From assembly GCA_022772735.1 (NCBI GenBank), contig JALEZD010000023.1:170731-234730 (forward strand): a DNA stretch of 64,000 nucleotides. Reading direction: 5' to 3'. Below the pieces are notes generated by a model. It was not told the origin of the DNA. It saw only the letters and a program-made list of their open reading frames with translations, and made no database searches. Positions 1 to 7,853 of this stretch are shown here, piece by piece (the first letter of the stretch is position 1; every line of letters starts with the position of its first letter). This DNA comes from Erysipelotrichaceae bacterium (GTDB lineage Bacteria > Bacillota_I > Bacilli_A > Erysipelotrichales > Erysipelotrichaceae). The translations under genes were made by a program, and so were the position numbers.

Positions 1-1
1 T

Positions 2-85
2 GGTAAAAATTTAAATACAATGTTTGGAAAAGTTAACAATGCACTTCCATCTGCTGCTCCAGGTCCAAGATTACCAAAGTTTTAA
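2..85 (+). CDS. Flp-type pilin, copy 1 (5' truncated by window edge)
   Basis: Only the last 27 codons are present, running from GKNLNTMF to a TAA at 83-85. The sequence matches the C-terminal half of the next gene, including the shared ending GPRLPKF, so this is another copy of the same Flp major pilin. Its loop reads PSAAPGPRLPKF where copy 2 has PKASGPRLPKF. It was presumably a 60 to 61 residue pilin subunit of the Tad filament. The start, signal and any further upstream copies lie outside the window. Confidence 0.85.
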   Translation, partial: GKNLNTMFGKVNNALPSAAPGPRLPKF

Positions 86-111
86 TTGAAAATTATTAAA
101 GGAGGAAATAC

Positions 112-294
112 ATGAAAAATTGGTTACTAGATGAAAGCGGTCAAGGAATGGTTGAATATGGTTTAATCATTGCCTTGGTATCAGTTGTTGCTATTCTTGC
201 ATTAACAAACATTGGTAAAAATTTAAATACAATGTTTGAAAAAGTTAATAATGCGCTTCCAAAAGCTTCAGGTCCAAGATTACCAAAGTTTTAA
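112..294 (+). CDS. flp: Flp-type major pilin, copy 2
   Basis: This 60-residue protein has the Flp prepilin plan. A short charged leader ending ESG is followed by QGMVEYGLIIALVSVV, with glutamate at +5 and tyrosine at +6 after the predicted G10/Q11 prepilin peptidase cut, and then one hydrophobic helix (about residues 17-34). Such subunits polymerise into the Tad pilus. A strong AAAGGAGG site precedes ATG 112. Compared with copies 3 and 4 it carries an extra C-terminal tail ending GPRLPKF, shared with copy 1. It is the second of at least four tandem copies. Confidence 0.93.
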   Translation: MKNWLLDESGQGMVEYGLIIALVSVVAILALTNIGKNLNTMFEKVNNALPKASGPRLPKF

Positions 295-315
295 TTGAAT
301 TTAGAGGAGAAAAAT

Positions 316-468
316 ATGAAAAATTGGTTATTAGATGAAAGCGGACAAGGAATGGTTGAATATGGTTTAATTATCGCCTTGGTATCAGTTGTTGCTATTG
401 GCGTATTAACAACAATTGGTAAAAATTTAAATACAATGTTCAACAATGTTGCAAACAATATTAAGTAA
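316..468 (+). CDS. flp: Flp-type major pilin, copy 3 (short form)
   Basis: This 50-residue pilin begins MKNWLLDESGQGMVEYG, identical to copy 2 through the helix start, with the same G/Q cleavage site and E5. It ends NNVANNIK and lacks the proline/arginine tail of copies 1 and 2. AGAGGAGA precedes the ATG, and only 21 bases separate it from copy 2. The near-identical N-terminal DNA points to recent tandem duplication, with the C-terminus diverging. It likely forms, or co-polymerises into, the same Tad filament. Confidence 0.92.
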   Translation: MKNWLLDESGQGMVEYGLIIALVSVVAIGVLTTIGKNLNTMFNNVANNIK

Positions 469-482
469 AAGAGGAGAAAAGT

Positions 483-635
483 ATGAAAAATTGGTTATTA
501 GATGAAAGCGGACAAGGAATGGTTGAATATGGTTTAATCATTGCCTTAGTATCAGTTGTAGCTATTGGTGTATTAGGAACAATTGGTAATAATTTGAAAA
601 ATATGTTTAATACTGTTGCTGGTAATATTAAATAA
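483..635 (+). CDS. flp: Flp-type major pilin, copy 4 (short form)
   Basis: This 50-residue pilin has the same leader and E5 motif as copies 2 and 3 and ends NTVAGNIK. It sits 14 bases after copy 3 behind an AGAGGAGA site. It differs from copy 3 mainly in the last 20 residues (GTIGNNLKNMF against TTIGKNLNTMF). A 14-bp hairpin follows it at 656-689 before the tadE-type genes, so the pilin genes probably form the highly expressed 5' part of the Tad operon. Confidence 0.92.
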   Translation: MKNWLLDESGQGMVEYGLIIALVSVVAIGVLGTIGNNLKNMFNTVAGNIK

Positions 636-655
636 TATTATCAAAATAACATATT

Positions 656-689
656 ACTTACAAACGGCATCATTTTGCCGTTTGTAAGT
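656..689 (+). terminator. 14-bp hairpin after the flp cluster (attenuator or RNA stabiliser)
   Basis: ACTTACAAACGGCA (656-669) pairs perfectly with 676-689 across a 6-base loop. Only a mixed GTTATTAATAATA follows, not a T-tract, so full termination is doubtful. A partial terminator or a 3' stabiliser that favours abundant pilin mRNA over the downstream assembly genes is more likely (inference). Confidence 0.55.
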
Positions 690-717
690 GTTATTAATAA
701 TAAAACACGGAGGTTTT

Positions 718-1227
718 ATGTCATTAAAAGTGATAACAAAATTAATTAAAAAGAATAAAATAGAATCTGGACAAAGTTTGGTACAGTTTGTTTTAGTGTT
801 ACCAGTTTTAATGATAATGTTTGGAATAATTGTTGATACGGGTAGAGTTATTAACGCAAAAATTATTTTAGGTAACGCTACTGCAGAATGTATTAGATAT
901 ATCGTTGAAAAACGAACAACACCAATAAGTGACTCTAATTTGAAGGCTTTGACAGATGAGGCTCTTAACAATGGTAGATTTTATGATTTTTTTGATAAAA
1001 GAAAACTTAATATAGATATTACAGTAAGTAATAATAGTCCCCAAGAATATTATTATCACAAAAGTAATAGGGATTATTATGGAACAAGAGGGTATGTTTA
1101 TACAAAAGATGTTAAAATAGAACTTTCGTATGAGTTAGATTTGATTATGCCTCTTGCAAGAGTAGCATTTAAAGGCAATAAAATTGTTTTAAAAAACAGT
1201 TTATTGACAAGGGTTGGTTATAAATGA
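718..1227 (+). CDS. TadE-like minor pilin
   Basis: This 169-residue protein has a Tad pseudopilin N-terminus: a basic leader, ESG, then QSLVQFVLVLPVLMIMFGIIVDTG as one membrane helix (about residues 21-44). It fits the TadE family of minor pilins processed with Flp. The position usually holding E5 is glutamine (QSLVQ). ATG 718 is chosen because GGAGG lies just upstream; a GTG at 688 lies inside the hairpin. It is the first of three consecutive minor pilins and overlaps the next gene by 4 bases. Confidence 0.8.
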   Translation: MSLKVITKLIKKNKIESGQSLVQFVLVLPVLMIMFGIIVDTGRVINAKIILGNATAECIRYIVEKRTTPISDSNLKALTDEALNNGRFYDFFDKRKLNIDITVSNNSPQEYYYHKSNRDYYGTRGYVYTKDVKIELSYELDLIMPLARVAFKGNKIVLKNSLLTRVGYK

Positions 1228-1733
1228 TTATAGAAAAATTTAGAAAAATAAAATCAGAATCTGGTCAAGCAATGCTTGAATATGCTTTGACGATATTAAT
1301 GTTTTTATCTGTTGTTTTTGCAATTATGGATATTGCTTGGTATTCTTATCAAAATATTGTGTTTAATTATAGTTATCAATTAGCATCTTGGCAATTATCG
1401 GTGAATGATCCAGATATTGATTCTAACTACTATTATGATGGAAGTTATACAGGTGAATTAATATACAATGAAATAACAAAAAATGCTATAGGTATTAATA
1501 AATCAAAATTATCTGTATACAATCCAAGAATTGATTTATACACTGAATATTTTAAATATAGAAACCCGGGTGATCGATCAGATAGAACAGAAAAAAGAAG
1601 ATATATGCAAATAACTGCAAGAATTGAGTATGAATTTTATCCATTTACATTTATGGGAAGGATGTTTTTTGGAAGAAGAATTTTATTAGTCAAAAACTTA
1701 AGCAGATTAAGATTGTTGCAGGCAAAGAGGTGA
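1224..1733 (+). CDS. TadE-like minor pilin
   Basis: This 169-residue protein reads SESG then QAMLEYALTILMFLSVVFAIMD, a TadE/Flp-type prepilin site with E5 and Y6 followed by one membrane helix (about 18-38). The rest is a Tyr- and Asn-rich extracytoplasmic domain with a basic end. Its ATG overlaps the previous stop (ATGA), indicating translational coupling within the Tad operon. It is probably a minor subunit or initiation factor of the Flp pilus. Family assignment rests on the N-terminus and context. Confidence 0.8.
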   Translation: MIIEKFRKIKSESGQAMLEYALTILMFLSVVFAIMDIAWYSYQNIVFNYSYQLASWQLSVNDPDIDSNYYYDGSYTGELIYNEITKNAIGINKSKLSVYNPRIDLYTEYFKYRNPGDRSDRTEKRRYMQITARIEYEFYPFTFMGRMFFGRRILLVKNLSRLRLLQAKR

Positions 1734-1737
1734 TTTT

Positions 1738-2256
1738 ATGATGATAAAAAAGATATTAAAGGACGAAAAAGGAGATATTCTTATATTATCAACTGCAGTA
1801 TTTATTGTTTTATTAGGATTTATTTCTTTGTCAATAGATATAGGGTTGGCATATATGTATAGAAATAAAATTTTAGAAATTGCAAATGTAATGAGAGATA
1901 CACGTTTTACTAAGGACGCAAATCAAACGGAAGTGTTATCTAATAATATGAATCCAGGCGATTATATGGCTGACTTAATGGCAGAGTATGCTAGAAAAAA
2001 TAACTTTAAAGGAAAAGTCACCATAAATTTTCATGAACATACAACACATTCTACTGAAAGAAGATATGATGTAACAATAACAATGGAGTCCGTTTACAAA
2101 ACAACTACATTAAATGTTTTTAATATAAAAGAGTTACCGATTAAGGTTGTAGTTAAAGGGTATGGATATAAAAATGGTTCTGATTTATGGAATCCATCTT
2201 CAAACAATCCGTATTATACTTCTTGGAATAAAGTTGAAAAGACATATATATATTAA
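1738..2256 (+). CDS. TadG/TadE-like Tad pilus protein
   Basis: This 172-residue protein starts behind AAAGAGGTGA. The leader KDEKG is followed by DILILSTAVFIVLLGFISLSID, a single helix resembling the N-terminal TadG/pilin-like segment, then a soluble domain. It has no E5, as is usual for TadG-type proteins. It is much shorter than classic TadG and lacks a von Willebrand domain, so the call is by position and N-terminal architecture. Five bases separate it from the previous gene. Confidence 0.65.
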   Translation: MMIKKILKDEKGDILILSTAVFIVLLGFISLSIDIGLAYMYRNKILEIANVMRDTRFTKDANQTEVLSNNMNPGDYMADLMAEYARKNNFKGKVTINFHEHTTHSTERRYDVTITMESVYKTTTLNVFNIKELPIKVVVKGYGYKNGSDLWNPSSNNPYYTSWNKVEKTYIY

Positions 2257-2274
2257 TTTAATAAAGGAGAGACT

Positions 2275-3063
2275 ATGAGAAAAATAAGAATTATCGCTTT
2301 GATTGCATCAATTATTGTTGCATCAATATTGTTTATATATGTTTCAAAGTTTGAAAATAAAATAAGTGAAGCAGATATAAAATATAAAGATGTTGTTGTT
2401 GCGGTTAATGATATTCCAGCAAACACATACATAAAACCAGAAATGCTTGCGGTTATATCAGTTCCTGAAAAATCAGTTCATGCTGATTCAGTTTTAGATT
2501 ATAGTGAAGCTGAAGGAAAATTGTCTAATTCAAAAATATATGCTAATGAAGTTATTTTGAAATCTAGACTAATTTCAAAAGGTGAAAATAGTGCTTCATA
2601 TGGACTTGCTTATGTGATTTCTGAAAATTCAAGAGGAGTAAGTGTTGCACTTGAAGCACCAAGAAGTGTATCTTCTCAACTAAAAATTGGAAATTATGTT
2701 GATATTATTTTTAATGGTACTGTTGAAATAAAAGTTAATGACAAATCAAAAACAGAGGAAATTTCAATAAATAAAGAATTTACAAAGATGTTACTTCAAA
2801 ATGTAAAAATTATTGGTTTAGATAAAGTAATTACAGGGGGAAGTGATGATACAAGCAGTCCACAAGAATATACAAATATCACTTTTGAATTATCACCTGA
2901 AGATACTTTAAAATTAGTATACGCAGTAAGAAATGGTGATGTTTGGTTAACACTTAGACCTCAAGGTGATAACGGGTATATAGAGGATAAAGAAATAATA
3001 CTAGATGATATTGTAAATAAAGCTAGATTGATTGAATCAGCTGTTGAACAAGTGAAACAATAA
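2275..3063 (+). CDS. cpaB: Flp pilus assembly protein CpaB/RcpC
   Basis: This 262-residue protein has one N-terminal membrane anchor (about residues 5-24) and then an SAF-like region with VVVAVNDIPANTYIKPEML (about 40-60), typical of CpaB/RcpC. A second domain continues with VSVALEAPRSVSSQLKIGNYVDII. Family members are periplasmic or extracytoplasmic Tad assembly factors. In a monoderm it probably works on the outer face of the membrane or in the wall. An AAAGGAGAG site precedes ATG 2275, and cpaE follows 10 bases later. Confidence 0.88.
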   Translation: MRKIRIIALIASIIVASILFIYVSKFENKISEADIKYKDVVVAVNDIPANTYIKPEMLAVISVPEKSVHADSVLDYSEAEGKLSNSKIYANEVILKSRLISKGENSASYGLAYVISENSRGVSVALEAPRSVSSQLKIGNYVDIIFNGTVEIKVNDKSKTEEISINKEFTKMLLQNVKIIGLDKVITGGSDDTSSPQEYTNITFELSPEDTLKLVYAVRNGDVWLTLRPQGDNGYIEDKEIILDDIVNKARLIESAVEQVKQ

Positions 3064-3073
3064 GGAGGGATAT

Positions 3074-4261
3074 ATGTCTATAAGAACCATTATTTTTGGA
3101 GAAAATCCACGAGAAATTGAAAATATTTGTAACAAAATAAATGATAAAGACATTCATATACTTAATAAATCAATTAATTTATCTAACGCTTCAGATGAAG
3201 TTTCAAAATTAAGACCTAATTTAGTATTAATAACTTGCTCAGATTCAAACTGGGCATTTAGAGCTTGTCAACAAATAACTTTGTTACAGCCAAATATTGC
3301 GACAATTTTAATTTCAACATCTTCAGACTATGAAAACGTAAAAAAAGCAATTGATTCTGGGGCTACAGGATTTGTAACATTAGATGAACAAGTTAATGAA
3401 GAAATAAAGAAAATATATTTTAATCACCAATCAAAATTATCAATGTTACTTGAAAATTCTGGTATTCAAAGAAAAGCACAAGTTATTTCTGTTTTTGGTA
3501 CAAAAGGTGGAATAGGAAAAACGACTCTTGCAGTAAACCTGGCTGTTGCTTTATCTAGGAAAAAGGCAAAAGTTGCTATATTAGATTTGGATTTGCATTT
3601 TGGTGATGCACATATGTTTTTAGGTTTAGATGTAAAAGAAACAATAACAGAATTGTTACAAGAACAAAAAGTTCCAACTATTGATAGTATTAGAAATTAT
3701 TTTGTTCATCATTCTTCAGGTGTTCAAGTGTTATGTTCACCAATAAGTCCAGAATATGCTGATGGAATAACTGCATCACAAGTAGAACCGATAATAAATA
3801 TTTTAAGAACTTATTATGATTATATTATTATTGATACTTCAGCAGATTTTTCAGAATTAAATTTATTAATGCTTGAAGAATCTAGCACAATTTTATATGT
3901 GACTGGTTTAGATATTTCCTTGTTGAATAACTCAAAAAAAGGATTACTTTTACTTGATTCATTAAATCAAAAAGGAAAAGTTAAAGTTGTATTGAGTAGA
4001 GATTTTAAAACAGATATAAGTGTATATGATGTTGAAAAAATTATGGATTTAAAGGTTGTTTCAAGAATACCAAATGACTATAGTGAAGCAGTTAGAGCAT
4101 TAAATCAGGGTGTTCCAATTGTGTCAAGTTCAGGTAAAAGTATGATTGCTAAAGAAATAAACAAGCTTGCTAATTCATTTATACCAAACGCTGTTGAAGA
4201 AGGTAGTAAAGCTGTGAAATCTAAGTTTAAATTACCTTTTATTAAAGGGGTGGTTAAATGA
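3074..4261 (+). CDS. cpaE: Tad pilus localisation ATPase CpaE/TadZ
   Basis: This 395-residue protein has a receiver-like N-terminal domain (about 1-125) and a ParA/MinD-type ATPase domain with deviant Walker A KGGIGKTTLAVNLA near residues 144-157, then DLDLHFGDAH. TadZ/CpaE proteins position the pilus machine at the membrane or pole. The start follows AAGGAGGG. The 3' end overlaps cpaF by 4 bases (ATGA), so the two ATPases are translationally coupled. Confidence 0.9.
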   Translation: MSIRTIIFGENPREIENICNKINDKDIHILNKSINLSNASDEVSKLRPNLVLITCSDSNWAFRACQQITLLQPNIATILISTSSDYENVKKAIDSGATGFVTLDEQVNEEIKKIYFNHQSKLSMLLENSGIQRKAQVISVFGTKGGIGKTTLAVNLAVALSRKKAKVAILDLDLHFGDAHMFLGLDVKETITELLQEQKVPTIDSIRNYFVHHSSGVQVLCSPISPEYADGITASQVEPIINILRTYYDYIIIDTSADFSELNLLMLEESSTILYVTGLDISLLNNSKKGLLLLDSLNQKGKVKVVLSRDFKTDISVYDVEKIMDLKVVSRIPNDYSEAVRALNQGVPIVSSSGKSMIAKEINKLANSFIPNAVEEGSKAVKSKFKLPFIKGVVK

Positions 4262-5610
4262 GCACTTTACAAGAGAGATTAGAACAAGCACGTTCGATAA
4301 AAGTTAATGTAAATGCTCCAAATAGAAGATCCCACGAGATAAGTCAAAATACTTATTTTGATGAATATGCAACTTTTAAAAGTAAAGTTCATCAGGAATT
4401 ATTAAATCAAATGAACTTTGGTAAAGAATTAGAAGCTGGTGATAAAGAAGCAATTTTACAATTAATAAAAACAATTGTTGATAATTTAGGAACAGATATT
4501 GCAAGACCAGTAAAAAATAGATTAGTTAATGAGATTTATGATGAAACTATTGGATTTGGTCCTTTGGAAACGCTACTTAAAGATAATGATGTTTCTGAAA
4601 TCATGGTTAATGGTCCATCACTTGTCTACGTTGAAAGAAGAGGAAGAATTGAATTATCATCAATTCAATTCAGAGACAATGAACAAGTATTAAATGTTAT
4701 AGATAGAATTATTTCACCATTAGGTAGAAGATGTGATGAAAGTAATCCAATGGTTGATGCTCGTTTGCCTGATGGTTCTCGTGTAAATGCAATCATACCT
4801 CCTGTAGCACTTACAGGACCTACAATAACTATAAGAAAATTCTCTAAAACTCCATTAGTCATCTCTGATTTAATTAAATATAACTCTCTTTCTTTTGCTA
4901 TGTCTGCCTTTTTGGATGCGTGTGTAAAGGGAAAAGCAAATATGATTATTTTTGGAGGGACTGGTAGTGGAAAAACAACGCTTTTAAACACTTTATCGGG
5001 TTTTATTCCTGACAATGAGCGTATTGTAACAATAGAAGATGCTGCAGAATTACAGTTAAAGCAACCTCACATAGTAACTCTGGAAAGTAGACCAGCAAAT
5101 GTTGAAGGAAAAGGTGAAATAACAATAAGAGATTTAGTTAGAAACTCTTTACGTATGCGTCCTGATAGAATTGTTGTTGGAGAAGTTAGATCTGGGGAAG
5201 CCCTTGACATGTTACAAGCTATGAATACAGGACATGATGGTTCTTTGACTACTGCCCATGCTAATACTACAAGAGATTTATTATCAAGACTTGAAACTAT
5301 GGTTTTAATGGCTGGTATGGGACTTCCTTCACATGCTATAAGAGAACAAATTGCTTCAGCATTCAATATAATCGTTCATCAATCAAGATTGCGTGATGGT
5401 AGTAGAAAGATTGTAAGTATTTCTGAAGTTTTAGGTATGGAAGGAGATACTATAGTTTTACAAGAAATATTTTATTTTAAACAAGAGGGATTTGATGGCT
5501 CTGGTAATATAAGAGGAAAATTTTTAGCGACAGGAATTAGACCAAAAGTATTAGAAAGAATTACTGCTGAAGGTATTGCAGTAAATGATAGTTGGTTTAA
5601 TGCTTCTTAA
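4258..5610 (+). CDS. cpaF: Tad pilus motor ATPase CpaF/TadA
   Basis: This 450-residue type II/IV secretion ATPase powers assembly of the Flp pilus. Visible features are the N-domain motif FGPLETLLKDNDVSEIMVNG, Walker A GGTGSGKTTLL near residue 233, RMRPDRIVVGEVRSGEA as Walker B region near 300, and GSLTTAHAN as the His box. Length and motif order are normal for the family. It sits between cpaE and tadB, as in most Tad loci, and tadB follows after a 12-base gap with AAGGAGGG. Confidence 0.96.
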   Translation: MSTLQERLEQARSIKVNVNAPNRRSHEISQNTYFDEYATFKSKVHQELLNQMNFGKELEAGDKEAILQLIKTIVDNLGTDIARPVKNRLVNEIYDETIGFGPLETLLKDNDVSEIMVNGPSLVYVERRGRIELSSIQFRDNEQVLNVIDRIISPLGRRCDESNPMVDARLPDGSRVNAIIPPVALTGPTITIRKFSKTPLVISDLIKYNSLSFAMSAFLDACVKGKANMIIFGGTGSGKTTLLNTLSGFIPDNERIVTIEDAAELQLKQPHIVTLESRPANVEGKGEITIRDLVRNSLRMRPDRIVVGEVRSGEALDMLQAMNTGHDGSLTTAHANTTRDLLSRLETMVLMAGMGLPSHAIREQIASAFNIIVHQSRLRDGSRKIVSISEVLGMEGDTIVLQEIFYFKQEGFDGSGNIRGKFLATGIRPKVLERITAEGIAVNDSWFNAS

Positions 5611-5622
5611 AAGGAGGGAAAT

Positions 5623-6567
5623 ATGCATTTAAAAATTATTGTAATAATTATTTCCGTTTTGATGTATTTAGTTATTTATAATCTTTTAGATTTTCAAAAC
5701 TTGTTTTTAATAAAAACAAAAAGTAGAATCAATAAATTGATTAGAATGACAGATATTGCTGATTTTAACCAAGCTACTGCAAGTGCTGGCGTTAAAGATT
5801 ACAATTATTTTTCATTTATAAAAGTTTCGGACTCTTTAAAAAGAAATTTAATGTCGTCAGGGTTAAAATTAAAAGCTGAAGAATTTGTTGCGATGTGGTT
5901 TGCGATAACTGTTATTCCAACAATTTTATATACTATTTTTAAAGGGTTTGGAGCAATGACACTTTTGGTTATGTTGCTAGGATTTATTTCACCTTTATTA
6001 ATATTAAATATTAGTAAAAGAAGAAGAATTGCTAAGTTTTCTGTTCAATTAAATGATGCATTAATAATTATTGGAAACTCTTTAAGAACTGGATTTACAT
6101 TTAGACATGCTTTAGCTAGAGTATCTGAAGATTTACCTGATCCAATTTCTGAAGAATTAAGAAGAGTAATAAGAGAAGTGAATTATGGTGCAAAATTAGA
6201 AGATTCATTAGGAGCACTAGCAAATAGAATGAATAGTAAAGAATTGAATATGATAAACTCTGCGGTTATTATCCAACAAAGAACAGGTGGTAATCTAGCT
6301 GAAATAATAGATAAAGTAAGTTTGACTATATCAGATAGAATAAAAATGAAAAATCAAATTAAAACATTAACTGCCCAAGGTAAAACATCAGGTATTATTA
6401 TGGCATTAATACCTGTTGCAATACTTTTATCTTTATTTTTTATGAGCCCAGACTATATTATGGTATTTTTTACAACTCAAATTGGAATAAGTATATTTGC
6501 TTTTTCAATATTTTGGGAATTTATAGGATTTATGTTCATCAAAAAGTTAGTGGATATTAAATTTTGA
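5623..6567 (+). CDS. tadB: Tad inner-membrane platform protein TadB
   Basis: This 314-residue T2SF-domain membrane protein has an N-terminal helix, a second pair of helices around residues 90-130, a cytoplasmic domain with RTGFTFRHALARVSEDLPDP, and C-terminal helices. TadB and TadC form the membrane platform on which the CpaF ATPase acts. It starts behind AAGGAGGG 12 bases after cpaF and is followed at once by tadC. Confidence 0.92.
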   Translation: MHLKIIVIIISVLMYLVIYNLLDFQNLFLIKTKSRINKLIRMTDIADFNQATASAGVKDYNYFSFIKVSDSLKRNLMSSGLKLKAEEFVAMWFAITVIPTILYTIFKGFGAMTLLVMLLGFISPLLILNISKRRRIAKFSVQLNDALIIIGNSLRTGFTFRHALARVSEDLPDPISEELRRVIREVNYGAKLEDSLGALANRMNSKELNMINSAVIIQQRTGGNLAEIIDKVSLTISDRIKMKNQIKTLTAQGKTSGIIMALIPVAILLSLFFMSPDYIMVFFTTQIGISIFAFSIFWEFIGFMFIKKLVDIKF

Positions 6568-6575
6568 GGTGAAAC

Positions 6576-7499
6576 ATGGGAATAATATTTATATTTTTTG
6601 CATCAATATTAACATATTGTATATTAATTATTGTTTTTGGTAAAAGGGCAATGATTAATGAAGAAATAAAAGCTAGACTTGAAAAAACAAAAGTTCAAGC
6701 TAATAACAACAATGTTCCATATGAAAATGTTCCATTTATTGAGCGTATAATAAAACCATCAATTGATAGCTTTATTAGTTTCTTTTCTAGAATTTTACCT
6801 GTCAGTGAAAAAGAACAAGCTGAATTATCAAAACAACTTTTGCGTGCAGGAATGAAAATAAAACCAAATGACTATATTGTAATGAAGCTACTTGTAGTAT
6901 TTCTTTTTGGTTTAGCGTTTGCTACATACCAATTGACATTTAAAATTAACAGAAGTTTACAGCCAGTTTTACTTAATTCTGCGTATGGAATGATTGTTGG
7001 ATATGGGTTAATGCAATATATGTTAAAAAGAAGAATTAGGATTAGAAAAGAAAAAATGCAAATGCAGCTCCCTGGTTTTTTAGATCTATTATCAGTTTGT
7101 GTTGAAGCTGGTTTAGGTTTTGATCAGGCAGTTTTATATGTTACTGGTGAGTATCCATGTGAGCTATCTAATGAATTTAAAATAGTAGTGAGAGATACTT
7201 CACTTGGTAGTACTCGAAAAGAGGCATTAACTAATCTTCAAGATAGATGTGATATTGATCAATTGAAAACATTTACTGCTGCAGTTATTCAAGCAGACGA
7301 AATGGGTATAACATTAAAAAATATTTTAACAGCACAGGCTTCAAATGTAAGACTTGCACATAAACAAAAAGTTGAAGAACAAAGTCAAAAATTACCAGTT
7401 AAAATATTAATACCAATGTTAATCTTTATTTTTCCAGTAATCTTTATTATTTTAATTGTTCCAGCAGCACTGAGAGCTATGTCTGCAATTGGAGGGTAA
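6576..7499 (+). CDS. tadC: Tad inner-membrane platform protein TadC
   Basis: This 307-residue protein is homologous in plan to TadB: N-terminal helix, helices near residues 105-145, a T2SF domain with LLSVCVEAGLGFDQAVLYV (about 170-188) and a C-terminal helix pair. The LSVxVEAGLxxDxA motif is typical of TadC. A GAGGTG site precedes ATG 6576. It completes the ATPase-platform set, and the locus then continues with a DUF192 gene. Confidence 0.92.
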   Translation: MGIIFIFFASILTYCILIIVFGKRAMINEEIKARLEKTKVQANNNNVPYENVPFIERIIKPSIDSFISFFSRILPVSEKEQAELSKQLLRAGMKIKPNDYIVMKLLVVFLFGLAFATYQLTFKINRSLQPVLLNSAYGMIVGYGLMQYMLKRRIRIRKEKMQMQLPGFLDLLSVCVEAGLGFDQAVLYVTGEYPCELSNEFKIVVRDTSLGSTRKEALTNLQDRCDIDQLKTFTAAVIQADEMGITLKNILTAQASNVRLAHKQKVEEQSQKLPVKILIPMLIFIFPVIFIILIVPAALRAMSAIGG

Positions 7500-7501
7500 T
7501 T

Positions 7502-7846
7502 TTGAAAAAAATAGATATATGTATAGATGACAATAAAATTTTTGATGGACCTATTTATATTGCAGAATGTTTTTTAGATAGATTGATGGGGTTAATGTTT
7601 AAAAAGAGTATTGGTGTAGAAGAAGGTATATTTTTTACAAATACTAATAGGGTACATACATCTTTTATGAAATTTCCTATTGATGTTGTATATCTTAATA
7701 AAAATTATGAAGTAATATATAAAGAAACATTAAACCCATGGGTTATTGGTTCAAATGTTAAAGGAGCAAAGCATTTGATAGAATTAAATAAAGATGTATC
7801 AGAAAAATTAAAGATTAATGATAAAATAAAATTAATTAGATATTGA
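7502..7846 (+). CDS. DUF192 family protein
   Basis: This 114-residue protein starts at TTG 7502 behind GGAGGG overlapping the tadC end. It has the DUF192 core: CFLDRLMGLMFKKSIGVEEGIFF, then VHTSFMKFPIDVVYLN and a C-terminal hydrophobic strand. DUF192 proteins are small beta-barrel domains of unknown biochemistry. This copy has no export signal, so it should be cytoplasmic. Its place two bases after tadC suggests a link to the pilus operon, which is inference. Confidence 0.85.
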   Translation: MKKIDICIDDNKIFDGPIYIAECFLDRLMGLMFKKSIGVEEGIFFTNTNRVHTSFMKFPIDVVYLNKNYEVIYKETLNPWVIGSNVKGAKHLIELNKDVSEKLKINDKIKLIRY

Positions 7847-7853
7847 GGTGAAT

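Noticed and set aside
1..635. Repeated blocks resembling a direct-repeat array (CRISPR-like)
   Set aside because: The repeats are whole pilin genes with start codons, ribosome sites and stops, not short repeats with unique spacers.
688..717. GTG 688 as the start of the first TadE-like gene
   Set aside because: It lies in the hairpin at 656-689 and has no ribosome site, while ATG 718 has GGAGG.
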